Shown: positions 8,786 to 18,053 of the stretch, piece by piece
Position numbering within the stretch: the stretch's first letter is position 1
Layout: every line of letters begins with the position of its first letter
Origin: JADGRA01 sp052143535
GTDB lineage: Bacteria > Myxococcota > Myxococcia > Myxococcales > Myxococcaceae
Direction: 5' to 3'
Assembly: GCA_052143535.1 (NCBI GenBank)
Contig: JBKQSS010000056.1
Span: 62,001-126,000, forward strand
DNA length: 64,000 nt
Translations under genes and position numbers: made by a program
Notes under the pieces: generated by a model
Seen by the model: the letters and a program-made list of their open reading frames with translations, nothing else
Told to the model about the DNA's origin: nothing
Database searches by the model: none

Positions 8786-9328
8786 TCATCTCGGCCAGGC
8801 GCGCATCCGGGGGGCCCATCGACGGACCTTCTTGCAGTAGGCCTCATACTCGGCGCCGAACGCTCTTCGCAGGGTTAGCTCCTCATAAAGCAAAACGAAC
8901 AAATGCGTGCCGAGCAGCGCCACGAGGGCCACGGCCAAGGCACGCAGGTTGGCCCGTCCCAAAACCGTCCACAGCCCGGCCCAGCCAACGAAAAACCCCA
9001 AGTACATGGGGTTCCGCACATAGCGGTAGAACCCGGCGACGACCAGCCGCTGCGGCGGAGCCACCGGTGCCGGGGTTCCACGGCCAGTCCACCCAAAATC
9101 CCACGCGCACCGGAGGGCCACCGCGAAGCCGAGCACCGCGGGCAGAGTCCCACTCCACCTCCAGCGTGTCGCGCCCTCTGGCGTGGCGTCGAAGCCAAGC
9201 CACGGGGGCAGTAGCCAAAACCAAAGGGCCAGGAATCCCACACCGACACTTACCGAGGCGACGGCGATTGGCCAGGGTGTACCTGGGGCGCGAAGTCCGG
9301 ACTGCCCAACCGCCATGACCGCCTCCAC
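8786..9328 (-). CDS. Isoprenylcysteine carboxyl methyltransferase-like membrane protein
   Basis: A 180-residue integral membrane protein with about four hydrophobic segments. The C-terminal half has the ICMT/PEMT signature: YRYVRNPMYLGFF, then LLYEELTLRRAFGAEYEAYCKKVRRWAPR. These enzymes methylate small or lipid acceptors with SAM; bacterial members of this group mostly lack a known substrate. It converges with the XRE-DinB gene 12 bases away and lies 36 bases downstream of the racemase gene on the same strand, so cotranscription with the latter is possible. Confidence 0.82.
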   Translation of the reverse strand: MEAVMAVGQSGLRAPGTPWPIAVASVSVGVGFLALWFWLLPPWLGFDATPEGATRWRWSGTLPAVLGFAVALRCAWDFGWTGRGTPAPVAPPQRLVVAGFYRYVRNPMYLGFFVGWAGLWTVLGRANLRALAVALVALLGTHLFVLLYEELTLRRAFGAEYEAYCKKVRRWAPRMRAWPR

Positions 9329-9364
9329 CCCACCAAGACGCGGAAAAGCCCTCGCCCGTTGGAG

Positions 9365-10051
9365 CTACCGCGCGCGACGCAGCGCCGCCCTTGCCAGCAG
9401 GCGCGTCGAATCGAGCGTCGGCAAAGGAGAGTTTGAGTCGTTGAGAACCAGTGGAATCTCGGTGCACCCGAGGATGACACCGTCGCAGCCCGCGTCCTTC
9501 ATCCGGGAGATGACGCTCTGAAAGTACGAGACCGCTTCTGGCTTGAAGATGCCGCACACCAACTCATCCATGATGATACGGTTCATCTCTTGGCATTCGT
9601 CACTGTCCGGGCGCGCGTACCCCAGCCCACTGGCCGTGAGCTGTTCTGGGTAGATGCCGCTCTCGACCAGCCAACGAGTTCCGGTCAAGCCGAGACGCCG
9701 GAACCCCCGCTCGGCGGCGTGTGCCGCAACGACCTCTGCGATGTGCAGCCACGGCAGCTGGCATCGCGTCAAAACGTAGGGAAGCGCTCGGTGGATGGTG
9801 TTGTCCGGGCAAATCAGAAAATCGGCACCGATGTTCGCGAGCTTTTGGGCGGAAGAGAGCATCAACTCTCCAACTCCGTCCCAGTCGCTGCGGTAGATGA
9901 GGTCCATGTAGTCGGCCAGCGAATGCGAGTGCAGCGAGACCTCGGGATGCGCCAGCGGGCCGAGAAGGTGCGCGCCTTCCACGCAGATTGTTGAATAGCA
10001 AAGCGCTGCTCCTTCGGCGGAGCAAGCCACAATCCCGATGTGACGGGTCAT
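9365..10051 (-). CDS. Aspartate/glutamate racemase family protein
   Basis: A 228-residue Asp/Glu/hydantoin racemase fold protein. The two catalytic cysteines sit in LICPDNTIH and in VILGCTEIP, as in cofactor-independent amino acid racemases. Start ATG at 10051 (MTRHIGIVACSAEGAALCY) matches the family; the open frame continues upstream without homology. It might supply D-Asp or D-Glu. It is a better match to aspartate racemase-type (YgeA-like) proteins than to MurI, but the substrate is not certain. Confidence 0.88.
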   Translation of the reverse strand: MTRHIGIVACSAEGAALCYSTICVEGAHLLGPLAHPEVSLHSHSLADYMDLIYRSDWDGVGELMLSSAQKLANIGADFLICPDNTIHRALPYVLTRCQLPWLHIAEVVAAHAAERGFRRLGLTGTRWLVESGIYPEQLTASGLGYARPDSDECQEMNRIIMDELVCGIFKPEAVSYFQSVISRMKDAGCDGVILGCTEIPLVLNDSNSPLPTLDSTRLLARAALRRAR

Positions 10052-10251
10052 GGCGGCGTCGCACCATGCGATGGGGCGGAACGCCCGCGTATGGACCACG
10101 CGCGCGCAGAAGAAGCTGAAGTGTGGGCCGACTCGCGACCTATTTGCGCAGCGCCAGAGCGAGCGTCGTACCTCATCGCGTCCCGCAGAGTAGCTTGCTC
10201 CTGATGAAGGACGCCATCGCGGGTAGCGCTCCTCACCCCGGTGTCCAAGCG

Positions 10252-10602
10252 CTAGGCTTTGGTTGCCGCGGACGCCTTCGGAAACCGCAGAGCGACCACG
10301 AGCAGGAGAAGAATCCAGAGGTAGTAGTGAGCCAGCAGCAGCAAAGGAGTCCCGGCCGCAATGCCTCGGACGCCGTAGAGCCGCGCTTCGTACAGGAGAA
10401 GCCCGTTGCTCAGGGTCTCGCAGGCGAACCACAGCCCGAACCCCAACCCGACGGCGCCCAACTTGATGAACCAGCGCAGCCGCCGAGGCGAGAGGCGGTA
10501 GGGGAAGCCCCAGGCCAGAAGCCACCCCGAGCCGAAATAAATGAGCACAAGACTGGCCACGAATGAAAATGCTTGCCACGGCGTGTCCGTTGCCCATCCC
10601 AT
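10252..10602 (-). CDS. Small membrane protein, three predicted helices
   Basis: Unrecognised 116-residue protein with three clear hydrophobic segments (AFSFVASLVLIYFGSGWLLAWGF, LGAVGLGFGLWFACETLS, and LLLLAHYYLWILLLLVVAL) and a basic loop RLSPRRLRW after the first. Third-position GC is high throughout, supporting coding. No clear Shine-Dalgarno precedes the ATG. It diverges from the small lipoprotein gene at 10665; the 200 bases between it and the racemase gene hold no evident feature. Confidence 0.6.
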   Translation of the reverse strand: MGWATDTPWQAFSFVASLVLIYFGSGWLLAWGFPYRLSPRRLRWFIKLGAVGLGFGLWFACETLSNGLLLYEARLYGVRGIAAGTPLLLLAHYYLWILLLLVVALRFPKASAATKA

Positions 10603-10664
10603 TTGCGTTGGGCAAGCTTAGCAAAACGGAAATTCCTGGCCATGCTCAGACTGGCGAAAGCGCT

Positions 10665-10985
10665 ATGAGGACAGCGAAGACACTTGGCGCGGCATGGGCG
10701 TGCGTCGGCCTACTGAGCTGCGCCAGCGAACCTGTGGTGACCGCCCAGAACTACAAGACCGGCGTCTTCACAGTGTGCGGGAACAGTCAGGCCAGCAAAG
10801 TCGACCTCGCCCAGCGCGCAGCCAAAGTCTGCACGACCGCGGCGCCGACAGTCGTTCGCTGCACAGCCGACGTGAAGTACCCAACAGTCGGCATCCAGGG
10901 CGAGATGACTCTGTCCGGCAATTGCTGCGACTACGAGTGCCCGCCCCAGCTGATGCGTCAAGCGAGTCTGCTTGGTCAGCGGTGA
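10665..10985 (+). CDS. Small cysteine-rich lipoprotein
   Basis: A 106-residue predicted lipoprotein with signal peptide and lipobox LLSC (C19). The mature part holds about six further cysteines, ending in GNCCDYECPPQ, so it is probably disulfide-bonded in the periplasm or at the outer membrane. No family was recognised. The ATG at 10665 gives a good signal peptide; an in-frame start at 10563 would bury it. It converges on the SPFH gene with a 76-base gap. Confidence 0.6.
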   Translation: MRTAKTLGAAWACVGLLSCASEPVVTAQNYKTGVFTVCGNSQASKVDLAQRAAKVCTTAAPTVVRCTADVKYPTVGIQGEMTLSGNCCDYECPPQLMRQASLLGQR

Positions 10986-11061
10986 CACGAGGGCCCGGGC
11001 GCAGGGAATTCCCTTCCCTCGGCCTGGCAGTCGAGCCGTCTTGTCCCTCGCTCGAGGGCCC

Positions 11062-12132
11062 TCAAGCTGCCGTCGGCTGCCCGCAGTCTCCGCAGAATTT
11101 GGCCCCTGCCGTCAGCTGACCGCCGCACTTGGTGCAGGCCAATGCGGCTGCCATTGGGGCGCCGCAGCTGCTGCAGAATTTCCCCGAACCGGGGGTGCCG
11201 CATTTGGGGCACGGCGTCCCTACCGGGCCGGTGGCTGCTGGCCGGGGCGCAGCTTGGGACTGCTGGAGCATCTGCGCCATTCCCATGCCCACGCCGAGGC
11301 CGGCTCCCTGGAGCACGCCGCCGCCCTCGCCGCCGCCCTTGGCCATCCCCTCGGCCGCTCCAAGCATCGCCTGGCCGGCGGCGTACTGCTGAAAGCCACC
11401 GGCCATTTTCGTGTAGGCCTGGTCCTTGGTGAGGCGCTTCAGCGTCGCCTGGTCCTCGGGCTTGATGCCAATGGTGAAATTTCCCATCCGCACCACGGTG
11501 AGGCCGTAGCTGTCGACGTGGGGTTTCACGCCAGCCAGCACGTCCTGCTCAATCTCCTCGGTAAAGGCCCCCGAGGTGACGTCGAGCAGCGCCCACTTCT
11601 TCTTCACCAGAAGCTCGGCCACGTGGTCACGGACAACTTTGAGCATCTGACTCTTGAACCAGGCGAGGAAGTCCTCGTTGTTGGTGCGCCGCAGGCCGAC
11701 TAGGCCTACCACCAGCTTCTCCGGGTCCGTCACTCGAACTGAAAAGTCGCCGAACACCATGGTGCCGATGCCGAGCCCCGTCTCCGGGTCACGCACGTCG
11801 CCGATGGCCCCGCCAAACTTCACGCCGGGGAACTCCCGGGTGCTGACGAAGTACAGCTCGGCGACGAAGAGGTTGCCGCCGGTGAAGCCCTCCAGCAAGC
11901 GCGAGAGGAACGGGATGTTGTTCGAGTCGAGCTGGTGCTTGCCCGGCCCCAGCTTCCCCTGCACGGTGCCGTCCTTGACGAAGAGGGCCACCTCGTCGGC
12001 GCCCACCGTGAGTTGGGTGAGCATCCGGATGTTGTGCTCCGGGTAGGCGTAAAGAATGTCGTCCTTCGCCTCGTCCGAGCGGGCGATGAAGTTGCGCTGC
12101 GCTTCCTGCTTCAACGAGTTGAAGAGACCCAT
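11062..12132 (-). CDS. SPFH/band-7 domain protein with C-terminal double zinc ribbon
   Basis: A 356-residue protein related to the YdjI-type SPFH proteins (sometimes annotated virion core protein). The SPFH region covers about residues 25-250, including LFVAELYFVSTREFPGVKFGG and VVRMGNFTIGIKPED. A Gly/Ala/Gln-rich linker follows, then two zinc ribbons: CPKCGTPGSGKFCSSCG and CTKCGGQLTAGAKFCGDCG. Such proteins are thought to organise membrane stress responses with PspA-like partners; none is adjacent. Start ATG at 12132 (MGLFNSLKQEAQRNFIARSD) fits relatives. Confidence 0.85.
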   Translation of the reverse strand: MGLFNSLKQEAQRNFIARSDEAKDDILYAYPEHNIRMLTQLTVGADEVALFVKDGTVQGKLGPGKHQLDSNNIPFLSRLLEGFTGGNLFVAELYFVSTREFPGVKFGGAIGDVRDPETGLGIGTMVFGDFSVRVTDPEKLVVGLVGLRRTNNEDFLAWFKSQMLKVVRDHVAELLVKKKWALLDVTSGAFTEEIEQDVLAGVKPHVDSYGLTVVRMGNFTIGIKPEDQATLKRLTKDQAYTKMAGGFQQYAAGQAMLGAAEGMAKGGGEGGGVLQGAGLGVGMGMAQMLQQSQAAPRPAATGPVGTPCPKCGTPGSGKFCSSCGAPMAAALACTKCGGQLTAGAKFCGDCGQPTAA

Positions 12133-12276
12133 AAGGGGCGATGCCTCCGCTGTGCGCTTTGTTGGAGAGGCGTTGCGACGCCCCCCAGGCCTACAAGTCC
12201 TCAGTGAAGGATGGCACACGCGCCCGCGGGCGCCAAAGGCGGCTACCCCCCCTTTGGCCCGGGAGGCGGCGGCTCC

Positions 12277-13077
12277 CTAGCTCCAGCGACTCACCAGCCG
12301 CTCGCGGTCAAACAGCCGAATGCTGGCCGCTACCAGCCCCACGTCGAGCAACAGCACCACCGCCCCTTGCAGCGCATAGTAGGCCGTCCCGGCGCGCAGC
12401 CAGCCGGCCAGCTGTCCGGCCACCAGGCCCATCAACGGGAGCACCACCAGGGCCGACAGCTGCTGGGCCAGCCGAGCCTCTCCGACGCGGGCCGAGACCA
12501 GGACGGCGATTCCGTTTCCCAGAAAGGCGTAGAGCGGGGCCACCACCCCGACACCAAAAAGCCACAGGCCATTGGGGAGGAGCGGCCCGTGCACCAGCGG
12601 CCAAGCCACCGCGTCCAGGGCGACGCAGAAGCCGACAAACGCCACCCAGGAGATGGCCACCGCGGGAATCACCGCGGCCAGGCTCTTGCCGGCCACCAGC
12701 TCGGCGGATGTTACTGGCGAGGCGAGCAGCGGCTCGAGCGTTCGCCGCTCCTTCTCCCCCGCCACGCTCTGCGAGGCGATGAGGATGGGGGTGAAGAGGG
12801 GCATCAAAAGGAAGAGCCCGAACCAGTCGGTGAGTACCTTGTCCACCAGGAAGCGGGTGGGGCTCGCCCCGGAGGGGAAATGCGGGTCGTAGTAGAGGGC
12901 CATCGCCCGGAAGGTGCTGTCGTCCGGGGAGCGCACCCAGGCCCAGACCATCAACGTCGGCACCAACACCAGGACCGAGGGCAGGGCAAACATACTCCAC
13001 ACCAGGCCCGGATTTTTTCGCAAATCGAGCCCGTCCTTCCAGGCCACCGCCAGAGAGCGCCGCCAGTGAAAGCTCAC
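12277..13077 (-). CDS. ABC-2 type transporter permease (NatB-like)
   Basis: A 266-residue permease with about six hydrophobic helices. AGEKERRTLEPLLASPVTSAELVAGK is the characteristic loop of NatB/ABC-2 permeases that export small molecules or ions. Its start overlaps the end of the ATPase gene by 4 bases, so the two proteins form one exporter. The cargo is unknown; the next gene upstream in the operon is an ArnT-like glycosyltransferase, which hints at an envelope role. Confidence 0.88.
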   Translation of the reverse strand: MSFHWRRSLAVAWKDGLDLRKNPGLVWSMFALPSVLVLVPTLMVWAWVRSPDDSTFRAMALYYDPHFPSGASPTRFLVDKVLTDWFGLFLLMPLFTPILIASQSVAGEKERRTLEPLLASPVTSAELVAGKSLAAVIPAVAISWVAFVGFCVALDAVAWPLVHGPLLPNGLWLFGVGVVAPLYAFLGNGIAVLVSARVGEARLAQQLSALVVLPLMGLVAGQLAGWLRAGTAYYALQGAVVLLLDVGLVAASIRLFDRERLVSRWS

Positions 13078-14000
13078 TCGGTGCTCTCCTCGGCGGCCGC
13101 GTCTCGCACCAGCTCCAAATACACGTCCTCCAGTGAGCGTCCCGAGGGCGTGGCGCTCCGCACCCGCACCCCGAAGTGCACCAGCGCCGCCACCACATCC
13201 GGTCCCTGTCGCTCGTGGTCCAGCGTCACTCGAAGGAGCGGGCCGTGCGCCGTCCAGGAAACGCCCGTCGCCTCGAGCGCGACACCAGCCTTGGCTCCCT
13301 CCCCCTCCACGCGCACCTCGAGGACGCTCCCGCGGTGCCGCAGGACACTAATCGGCCCCTCGGCCAGAAGACGGGTGCGCACCACGGCAACCCGGCCGCA
13401 CAGCCGTTCCACCTCGGCAAGGTTGTGGCTGCATAGGACGATGGTACGACCGTCGGCAGCCAGCTCGGCCACCGCGTCGCGCACCGTCCGCGCCGCCTCT
13501 GGGTCGAGCCCGCTGGTCGGCTCATCGAGGAAGAGCACCTCCGGCTCGTGCACCAGGGCCCGAACGATGGCCAGCTTTTGGCGCATGCCCTTGCTGTAGC
13601 TGCCGCACGGCTCGTCCTCGCGGCCGAGAAGGCCGAAGCGACGCAGGTAGACCTCGGCCCGTTGCCAGGCCAGCCGCTCGTCGAGCTCGTTGAGCCGGAT
13701 GAAGAAGAGGAGGTTTTCCCGCCCGGTGAGCCTGTCGTAGAGGCCCGGCTGCTCGGTCAGCAGTCCAATGCTGCGGCGCAGCGCCTCCCCGTCCCCGAGA
13801 CCGTGGTCGCAGACCCGCGCCGTCCCGGTGGTGGGACGGAGCAACCCGGCCAGCATACGCACTGTGGTGGTTTTTCCGGCGCCATTCGGCCCGAGGAGTC
13901 CAAACACCTCGCCTGGTTGGACGGCAAAGGACAGGCCCTCCACTGCTGCGCGACCGCCGAACTGCTTGCCGAGGTCATGGACCTCGATGCGCGCGGTCAC
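13074..14000 (-). CDS. ABC transporter ATP-binding protein (NatA-like)
   Basis: A 308-residue ABC ATPase with Walker A GPNGAGKTT, signature YSKGMRQKL, Walker B VLFLDEPTSGLD and H-loop SHNLAEVERL, followed by a roughly 90-residue C-terminal domain common in NatA-type exporters. The GTG start at 14000 (VTARIEVHDLGKQFGG) overlaps the stop of the upstream glycosyltransferase gene (GTGA). It pairs with the permease at 12277-13077. Confidence 0.93.
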   Translation of the reverse strand: MTARIEVHDLGKQFGGRAAVEGLSFAVQPGEVFGLLGPNGAGKTTTVRMLAGLLRPTTGTARVCDHGLGDGEALRRSIGLLTEQPGLYDRLTGRENLLFFIRLNELDERLAWQRAEVYLRRFGLLGREDEPCGSYSKGMRQKLAIVRALVHEPEVLFLDEPTSGLDPEAARTVRDAVAELAADGRTIVLCSHNLAEVERLCGRVAVVRTRLLAEGPISVLRHRGSVLEVRVEGEGAKAGVALEATGVSWTAHGPLLRVTLDHERQGPDVVAALVHFGVRVRSATPSGRSLEDVYLELVRDAAAEESTE

Positions 14001-16378
14001 TCGATGGTTACCAGGACGAATTTGACGTTGAGGTTGCGGTCGATGGGGGTGACTGTCTTGTCGGTGCCGATGGCCTGACGCAACAGGCCGAGTCGAGCCT
14101 GCTCCACCAGTGCCCACTTTCGGCCCGGAAGCTGGCCGTAGAGGGTGAGGCGCGGAGCGCTCTCCTTGTCCTGCCGGACCGTGTTTCGGCTGTAGAAGGT
14201 CTCGCCCTTCCAATCCATCATGTAGGCGGCGATGGGCTCGTATGGGCGGCGCTGGTCGTAATAGCGCCAGAACAGGTCGCGCTGCGTCCAGTGGTGGGAG
14301 AGGTCTACCCAGTGGCTCCAGCTGAACCACAGCGCGAACCCCAGGGAGAGGGCGCAGAAGGTGGAGAAGAGCTCGGCCTGCGCTTTTCGGACCGCCGCCA
14401 CAACCAGCGCCACCCCCGCCAGAGTGAAGCTCCAACCCATGCCAGTCTTGAGGTTGAGCGGCTGGCGGAGCAGCGCGATGAGCGGGTCATTGACGCCGAG
14501 CCGCACCCCCACCACGAGCAGCACCGCGGCCAAGGCGGCGACAAACCACACCATCCCCATCGCCGACCGGCGCTCCTTGCCTTTGAGCCGGACGGCCACG
14601 CTGAGTGCGAAAGCCGCAGCGGCGGCCACGCAGATGGCCCACACCAAAAGCGGGGAAGCTCCGGCAAATTTCCCAGCCACCAGCGCGGCCACGCCCGTCG
14701 CAGCCAGCACCGCCGCCGAGATGCGCCCGGACCAGCCGTCCCCTCGTTCCCGGGAGCCGTCGACAAAGAAATAGGCTGCCGCCGCCAGCAGGACAGCCGC
14801 GACCACGTCTCCTGTCACCAGGACGTGGTCGCCAAAGCGGATGGCGCGGCTGTCGAGCTCGACCGGGTACGGCCGGTCATAGTTGTAGACGAAGAGGTCA
14901 GTGAAGTCTTTGGGCGTGCCGGCGAGGTCCTTGCCCACCAGGATGAAGAACACCAGGCCCAGCAGCAGGCTGACCCCGTGTGCCACGATGCCGTCTTCCC
15001 ACAATTCGTCGACGAAGAGCGCCACCAGGATGGCCAGCCCCGGCAGTACCGGAAGCACGTAGTGGTGAAACTTGGTGGCGGAGATGTCCATGACGAAGAA
15101 CGCGACGACGGTCCAGGCGAGCGCGATGAAAGCCACCCGGGTGCGACTGTCCTGAGCTCCGAGGCGAATACGAGCAACGCCAGCGAGGGCTCCGGGCACC
15201 AGCGCCACCCAGGGGAAGATGGCGAAGCCCCCTTGCTCGATGAAATAGATGAAGCTGCCGCCCGGCGTCGTGGTGTGCACGCCCTCGAGAAGCCGGTTGA
15301 TGTGGTCATGGATGAAGAAACGGTAGAAAAACGTCTTGTTCTCCGAGTCGACCCCCGGGAAAAGCGACAGCGTGAGGTACCAGGGGAGGGCGACCGCCAG
15401 GAAAATGCCGATGCCCGAAAAGAGGCGCATCCGCGCGATTTCGGCAAAGAGCACCGGCGTGGGCATCTCGACTGCGCCGCGCGCGGCCCCTCCGGAGGGC
15501 CTTCGCCACAGGGCCTTTGCCTTCGCCGCGAGCCAACGGCTGTGGGCCTCGAAGCTTTCCCAGCTCCAAGGAAAGAGAAAGAAGGCGGCGTAGAGCAGAA
15601 AGATGGCGGCCGGCAGGGCGAAGCCCAGAAGACCCTTGGCCAGGGTGGAAAGCCCAAGCAGGACGTAGAAGGCGTACCACCAGGCGGTGCGATGGCGCGT
15701 CCCGGTGTCAAACAGGCCGATGATGGCGCAGCCCATGGCAGCAATGAGGGCGGCAACGAAGGGCGTGTCGGTCACCGCCTGCCGGCTGATGAGGAAGTAG
15801 AGGGGCATGGTGGCGAGCACGAAGGCCGCCGTCAGCCCGACCCGCCGGCTCACCGTGCGGGCCAGCGCCCAAGCCAGGACTGCCAGTGCGGCCGCCGACA
15901 TCAGCGCAAAAGGCAGGCGCATCGCCCACTCGGTGTAGAGCGGCAGTCTCCCTGTCCCGTGGTTGATGCCCACCAGCAGCATCCCGGGCACTTCCATCCA
16001 CATGGTGAGCGGCGGCTTGCTGAAGAACCAGCCGCTGGTGGAGACATCGCCACTGTCCTGAAAGGGGTAAACGTAGTCAGCGCGGGCAATCATCTCCCGA
16101 GCCACTTCGCCGTAGTGGGTCTCCCAAGGGTCCCACAGGCCGACCGCGCCGACGTACGGGACGAAGACCAGTGCCGCCAACAGCCCGGTGCCGCCGACAA
16201 TCCGCCAGGGCTCGGGGAGAGCCCGGAGCCGCTGCATCCATCGGTGGTTCCACAGCCACGCACCCAACAGCGTCTGCAGGACACCCGGGCGCTGCACGGC
16301 CGCCTCTGTAGAAGGCTTTCTCACGGGGCGGCCTTCTACCACGGACCCCCTGGCTGGGCGGGCTGTTGGCGCCCCCAA
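13997..16378 (-). CDS. ArnT-like polyprenyl-phosphate glycosyltransferase (GT39/GT83 family)
   Basis: A 793-residue polytopic membrane protein with at least 12 hydrophobic segments. The N-terminal periplasmic motif WDPWETHYGEVAREM is the acidic catalytic site shared by protein O-mannosyltransferases and ArnT. It probably moves a sugar from a polyprenyl-phosphate carrier to lipid A, another glycolipid or protein in the periplasm. The exact start is uncertain; the first 45 residues before WNHRWMQRLRALPEPW are poorly conserved in type and a shorter form is possible. Its stop overlaps the ABC ATPase start. Confidence 0.85.
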   Translation of the reverse strand: MGAPTARPARGSVVEGRPVRKPSTEAAVQRPGVLQTLLGAWLWNHRWMQRLRALPEPWRIVGGTGLLAALVFVPYVGAVGLWDPWETHYGEVAREMIARADYVYPFQDSGDVSTSGWFFSKPPLTMWMEVPGMLLVGINHGTGRLPLYTEWAMRLPFALMSAAALAVLAWALARTVSRRVGLTAAFVLATMPLYFLISRQAVTDTPFVAALIAAMGCAIIGLFDTGTRHRTAWWYAFYVLLGLSTLAKGLLGFALPAAIFLLYAAFFLFPWSWESFEAHSRWLAAKAKALWRRPSGGAARGAVEMPTPVLFAEIARMRLFSGIGIFLAVALPWYLTLSLFPGVDSENKTFFYRFFIHDHINRLLEGVHTTTPGGSFIYFIEQGGFAIFPWVALVPGALAGVARIRLGAQDSRTRVAFIALAWTVVAFFVMDISATKFHHYVLPVLPGLAILVALFVDELWEDGIVAHGVSLLLGLVFFILVGKDLAGTPKDFTDLFVYNYDRPYPVELDSRAIRFGDHVLVTGDVVAAVLLAAAAYFFVDGSRERGDGWSGRISAAVLAATGVAALVAGKFAGASPLLVWAICVAAAAAFALSVAVRLKGKERRSAMGMVWFVAALAAVLLVVGVRLGVNDPLIALLRQPLNLKTGMGWSFTLAGVALVVAAVRKAQAELFSTFCALSLGFALWFSWSHWVDLSHHWTQRDLFWRYYDQRRPYEPIAAYMMDWKGETFYSRNTVRQDKESAPRLTLYGQLPGRKWALVEQARLGLLRQAIGTDKTVTPIDRNLNVKFVLVTIE

Positions 16379-16497
16379 AGTTCGCCCCCGAGGCGGGCCG
16401 TTGCCGGGAGCCTCGGCCGGTGTCCTTTGGCTTGGGGGGGTGACGTCGGCCTCTGGTATACCCCGCTGAATCGGCGCAGCCCGGCCCGACCTTCCGG

Positions 16498-18045
16498 ATG
16501 AAGCTGGTCATCGAAGACGACGAGGGGAACCGCCAGGAGATTCCCGTCGACGGGATGGATGAGGTCACGCTCGGACGGGCACCAGGCAACACTGTCGAGC
16601 TGCCGGAGCGCAATGTCTCCCGGAAGCACGCGCGCTTCTACCCTCAGGGAGGGACGCTGGTGGTGGAGGACCTGCAGTCCGCCAACGGCACCCTGCTCAA
16701 CGGGAAGAAGGTGACGTCGCCACGGGCGCTCCAGGACGGCGACCTGCTCCGCATTGGAGACTACGGCGTCGTCCTCCAGCACGACACCGACATCCACCGC
16801 ATCCAGGTGGTGGAGGCGGACACCGTCGAGTCTCCAGCCTCGGTCGTCCATGACACTGCGCCTCACCCGGTGGCAAACCTCGTCTCGGAGGCCCAGCCCC
16901 GGCTTTTGGCCCTCAACGGACGTCTGCGGGGGACGCTGTGGACGGTGGGCCGCTCGGAGGTGCGCATCGGCAGGGACCCCCAGGCGGAGCTGTCCATTCC
17001 ACACCGCTCGCTCGGTGAGCACCACGCAAAACTGGTTCAAACCGTAGGGAACGACTGGCGCATCCAGGAACTCGTCGGAAACACGGTCCGCGTCAACGGC
17101 GAGGCCTATGCCGACATTCCCCTCAAGGATGGCGATGTGCTCGAGCTGGGCGCACTGCGGCTTCGCTTCGTCGGCCCTGGCGCTCCGGCCCCACAGCTCC
17201 CCGGGCGCTCAAAGCGACGCCTCCCTCTGGGTTTGGTGGCGCTCGCCGCCCTCCTCCTCGTCGCGCTCGTCGGTATCCGCCAGCTTGGCCTGTGGCCCTC
17301 GCCAACACCGCCTCCCTCCAACGCCCAGCCACCCTCCGGGCCACAGGAGCCCATCCTCGAGGTCGCGCCCTCCACCGTTGCTCCCGTTGCTAGCCAGGTG
17401 GCTGCAGCAGCGCCGGCCAGCTCGAGCGACCCGCTGGCTCAGGCACGGGCCGCCATTCAGGCGCGCGACTATCCACACGCGCTTCAGTTCCTCAGCGCCG
17501 TGAAGGACCCGCACCGGGCGGCAGAAGTCTCCTCACTGCGCAAGACAGCCCGGGCCGAAGCGGCGGCCGGCCGGGCAGTGGCCGCGGCACAACGGGAACT
17601 GGACGCCGGGAGACCAGGTGCCGCGCTGCGGCAGCTGAAGGCTGCCCATGGGACGCACGCCTGGGCGCTCGAGGCAGAAGTGCTTCGGGCCCGGGCGACG
17701 GAGGCCCTCCGTCCCAAGCCCAAGAAGCCCGGCCCCGGCGCTGCGACTGCGAGCGAAGCGCTGAGCCTCTACCAGGAAGGACGCCGCCAATACGATGCGG
17801 GCCAGCTAACCGCGGCGGTTGCCTCGTTTTCCCGTTGCCTGGAGAAGGAAGCCGATTTCGCGCGATGCCACCTCATGCTGGGCTCCAGCTATGAGAAGCT
17901 AGGCCAGATGGACGACGCCGAGCGACACTACCGACGCTTTCTCGCCCTTGCCTCGGCCGATGACCCAGAAGTGCCCCGAGTGCAGAAGATTCTTGAGGAT
18001 TCGGAAAACCAGAAGAAAGCTACGGGACAGGCCCCCCCGCGCTAG
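16498..18045 (+). CDS. Two-FHA-domain protein with a transmembrane helix and C-terminal TPRs
   Basis: A 515-residue signalling or scaffold protein. FHA domain 1 (about 1-100) has all phosphothreonine-binding elements: LGRAPGNTVELPERNVSRKHARF and DLQSANGTLLNGKKV. FHA domain 2 (about 135-225) is more divergent (IGRDPQAELSIPHRSLGEHHAKL, GNTVRVNGEAY). A transmembrane helix follows at about 242-260, then a Pro/Ala linker and a TPR region from about 315 to 500 (EALSLYQEGRRQYDAGQLTA). It may read Ser/Thr kinase output at the membrane. Eight bases separate it from the REC-XRE gene. Confidence 0.88.
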   Translation: MKLVIEDDEGNRQEIPVDGMDEVTLGRAPGNTVELPERNVSRKHARFYPQGGTLVVEDLQSANGTLLNGKKVTSPRALQDGDLLRIGDYGVVLQHDTDIHRIQVVEADTVESPASVVHDTAPHPVANLVSEAQPRLLALNGRLRGTLWTVGRSEVRIGRDPQAELSIPHRSLGEHHAKLVQTVGNDWRIQELVGNTVRVNGEAYADIPLKDGDVLELGALRLRFVGPGAPAPQLPGRSKRRLPLGLVALAALLLVALVGIRQLGLWPSPTPPPSNAQPPSGPQEPILEVAPSTVAPVASQVAAAAPASSSDPLAQARAAIQARDYPHALQFLSAVKDPHRAAEVSSLRKTARAEAAAGRAVAAAQRELDAGRPGAALRQLKAAHGTHAWALEAEVLRARATEALRPKPKKPGPGAATASEALSLYQEGRRQYDAGQLTAAVASFSRCLEKEADFARCHLMLGSSYEKLGQMDDAERHYRRFLALASADDPEVPRVQKILEDSENQKKATGQAPPR

Positions 18046-18053
18046 GAGACGCG

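Noticed and set aside
14291..16501. A 736-codon open frame on the plus strand opposite the ArnT-like gene
   Set aside because: It mirrors the codon structure of the real gene, is His/Gln/Arg/Gly-rich without domains, and is a common artefact of high third-position GC.
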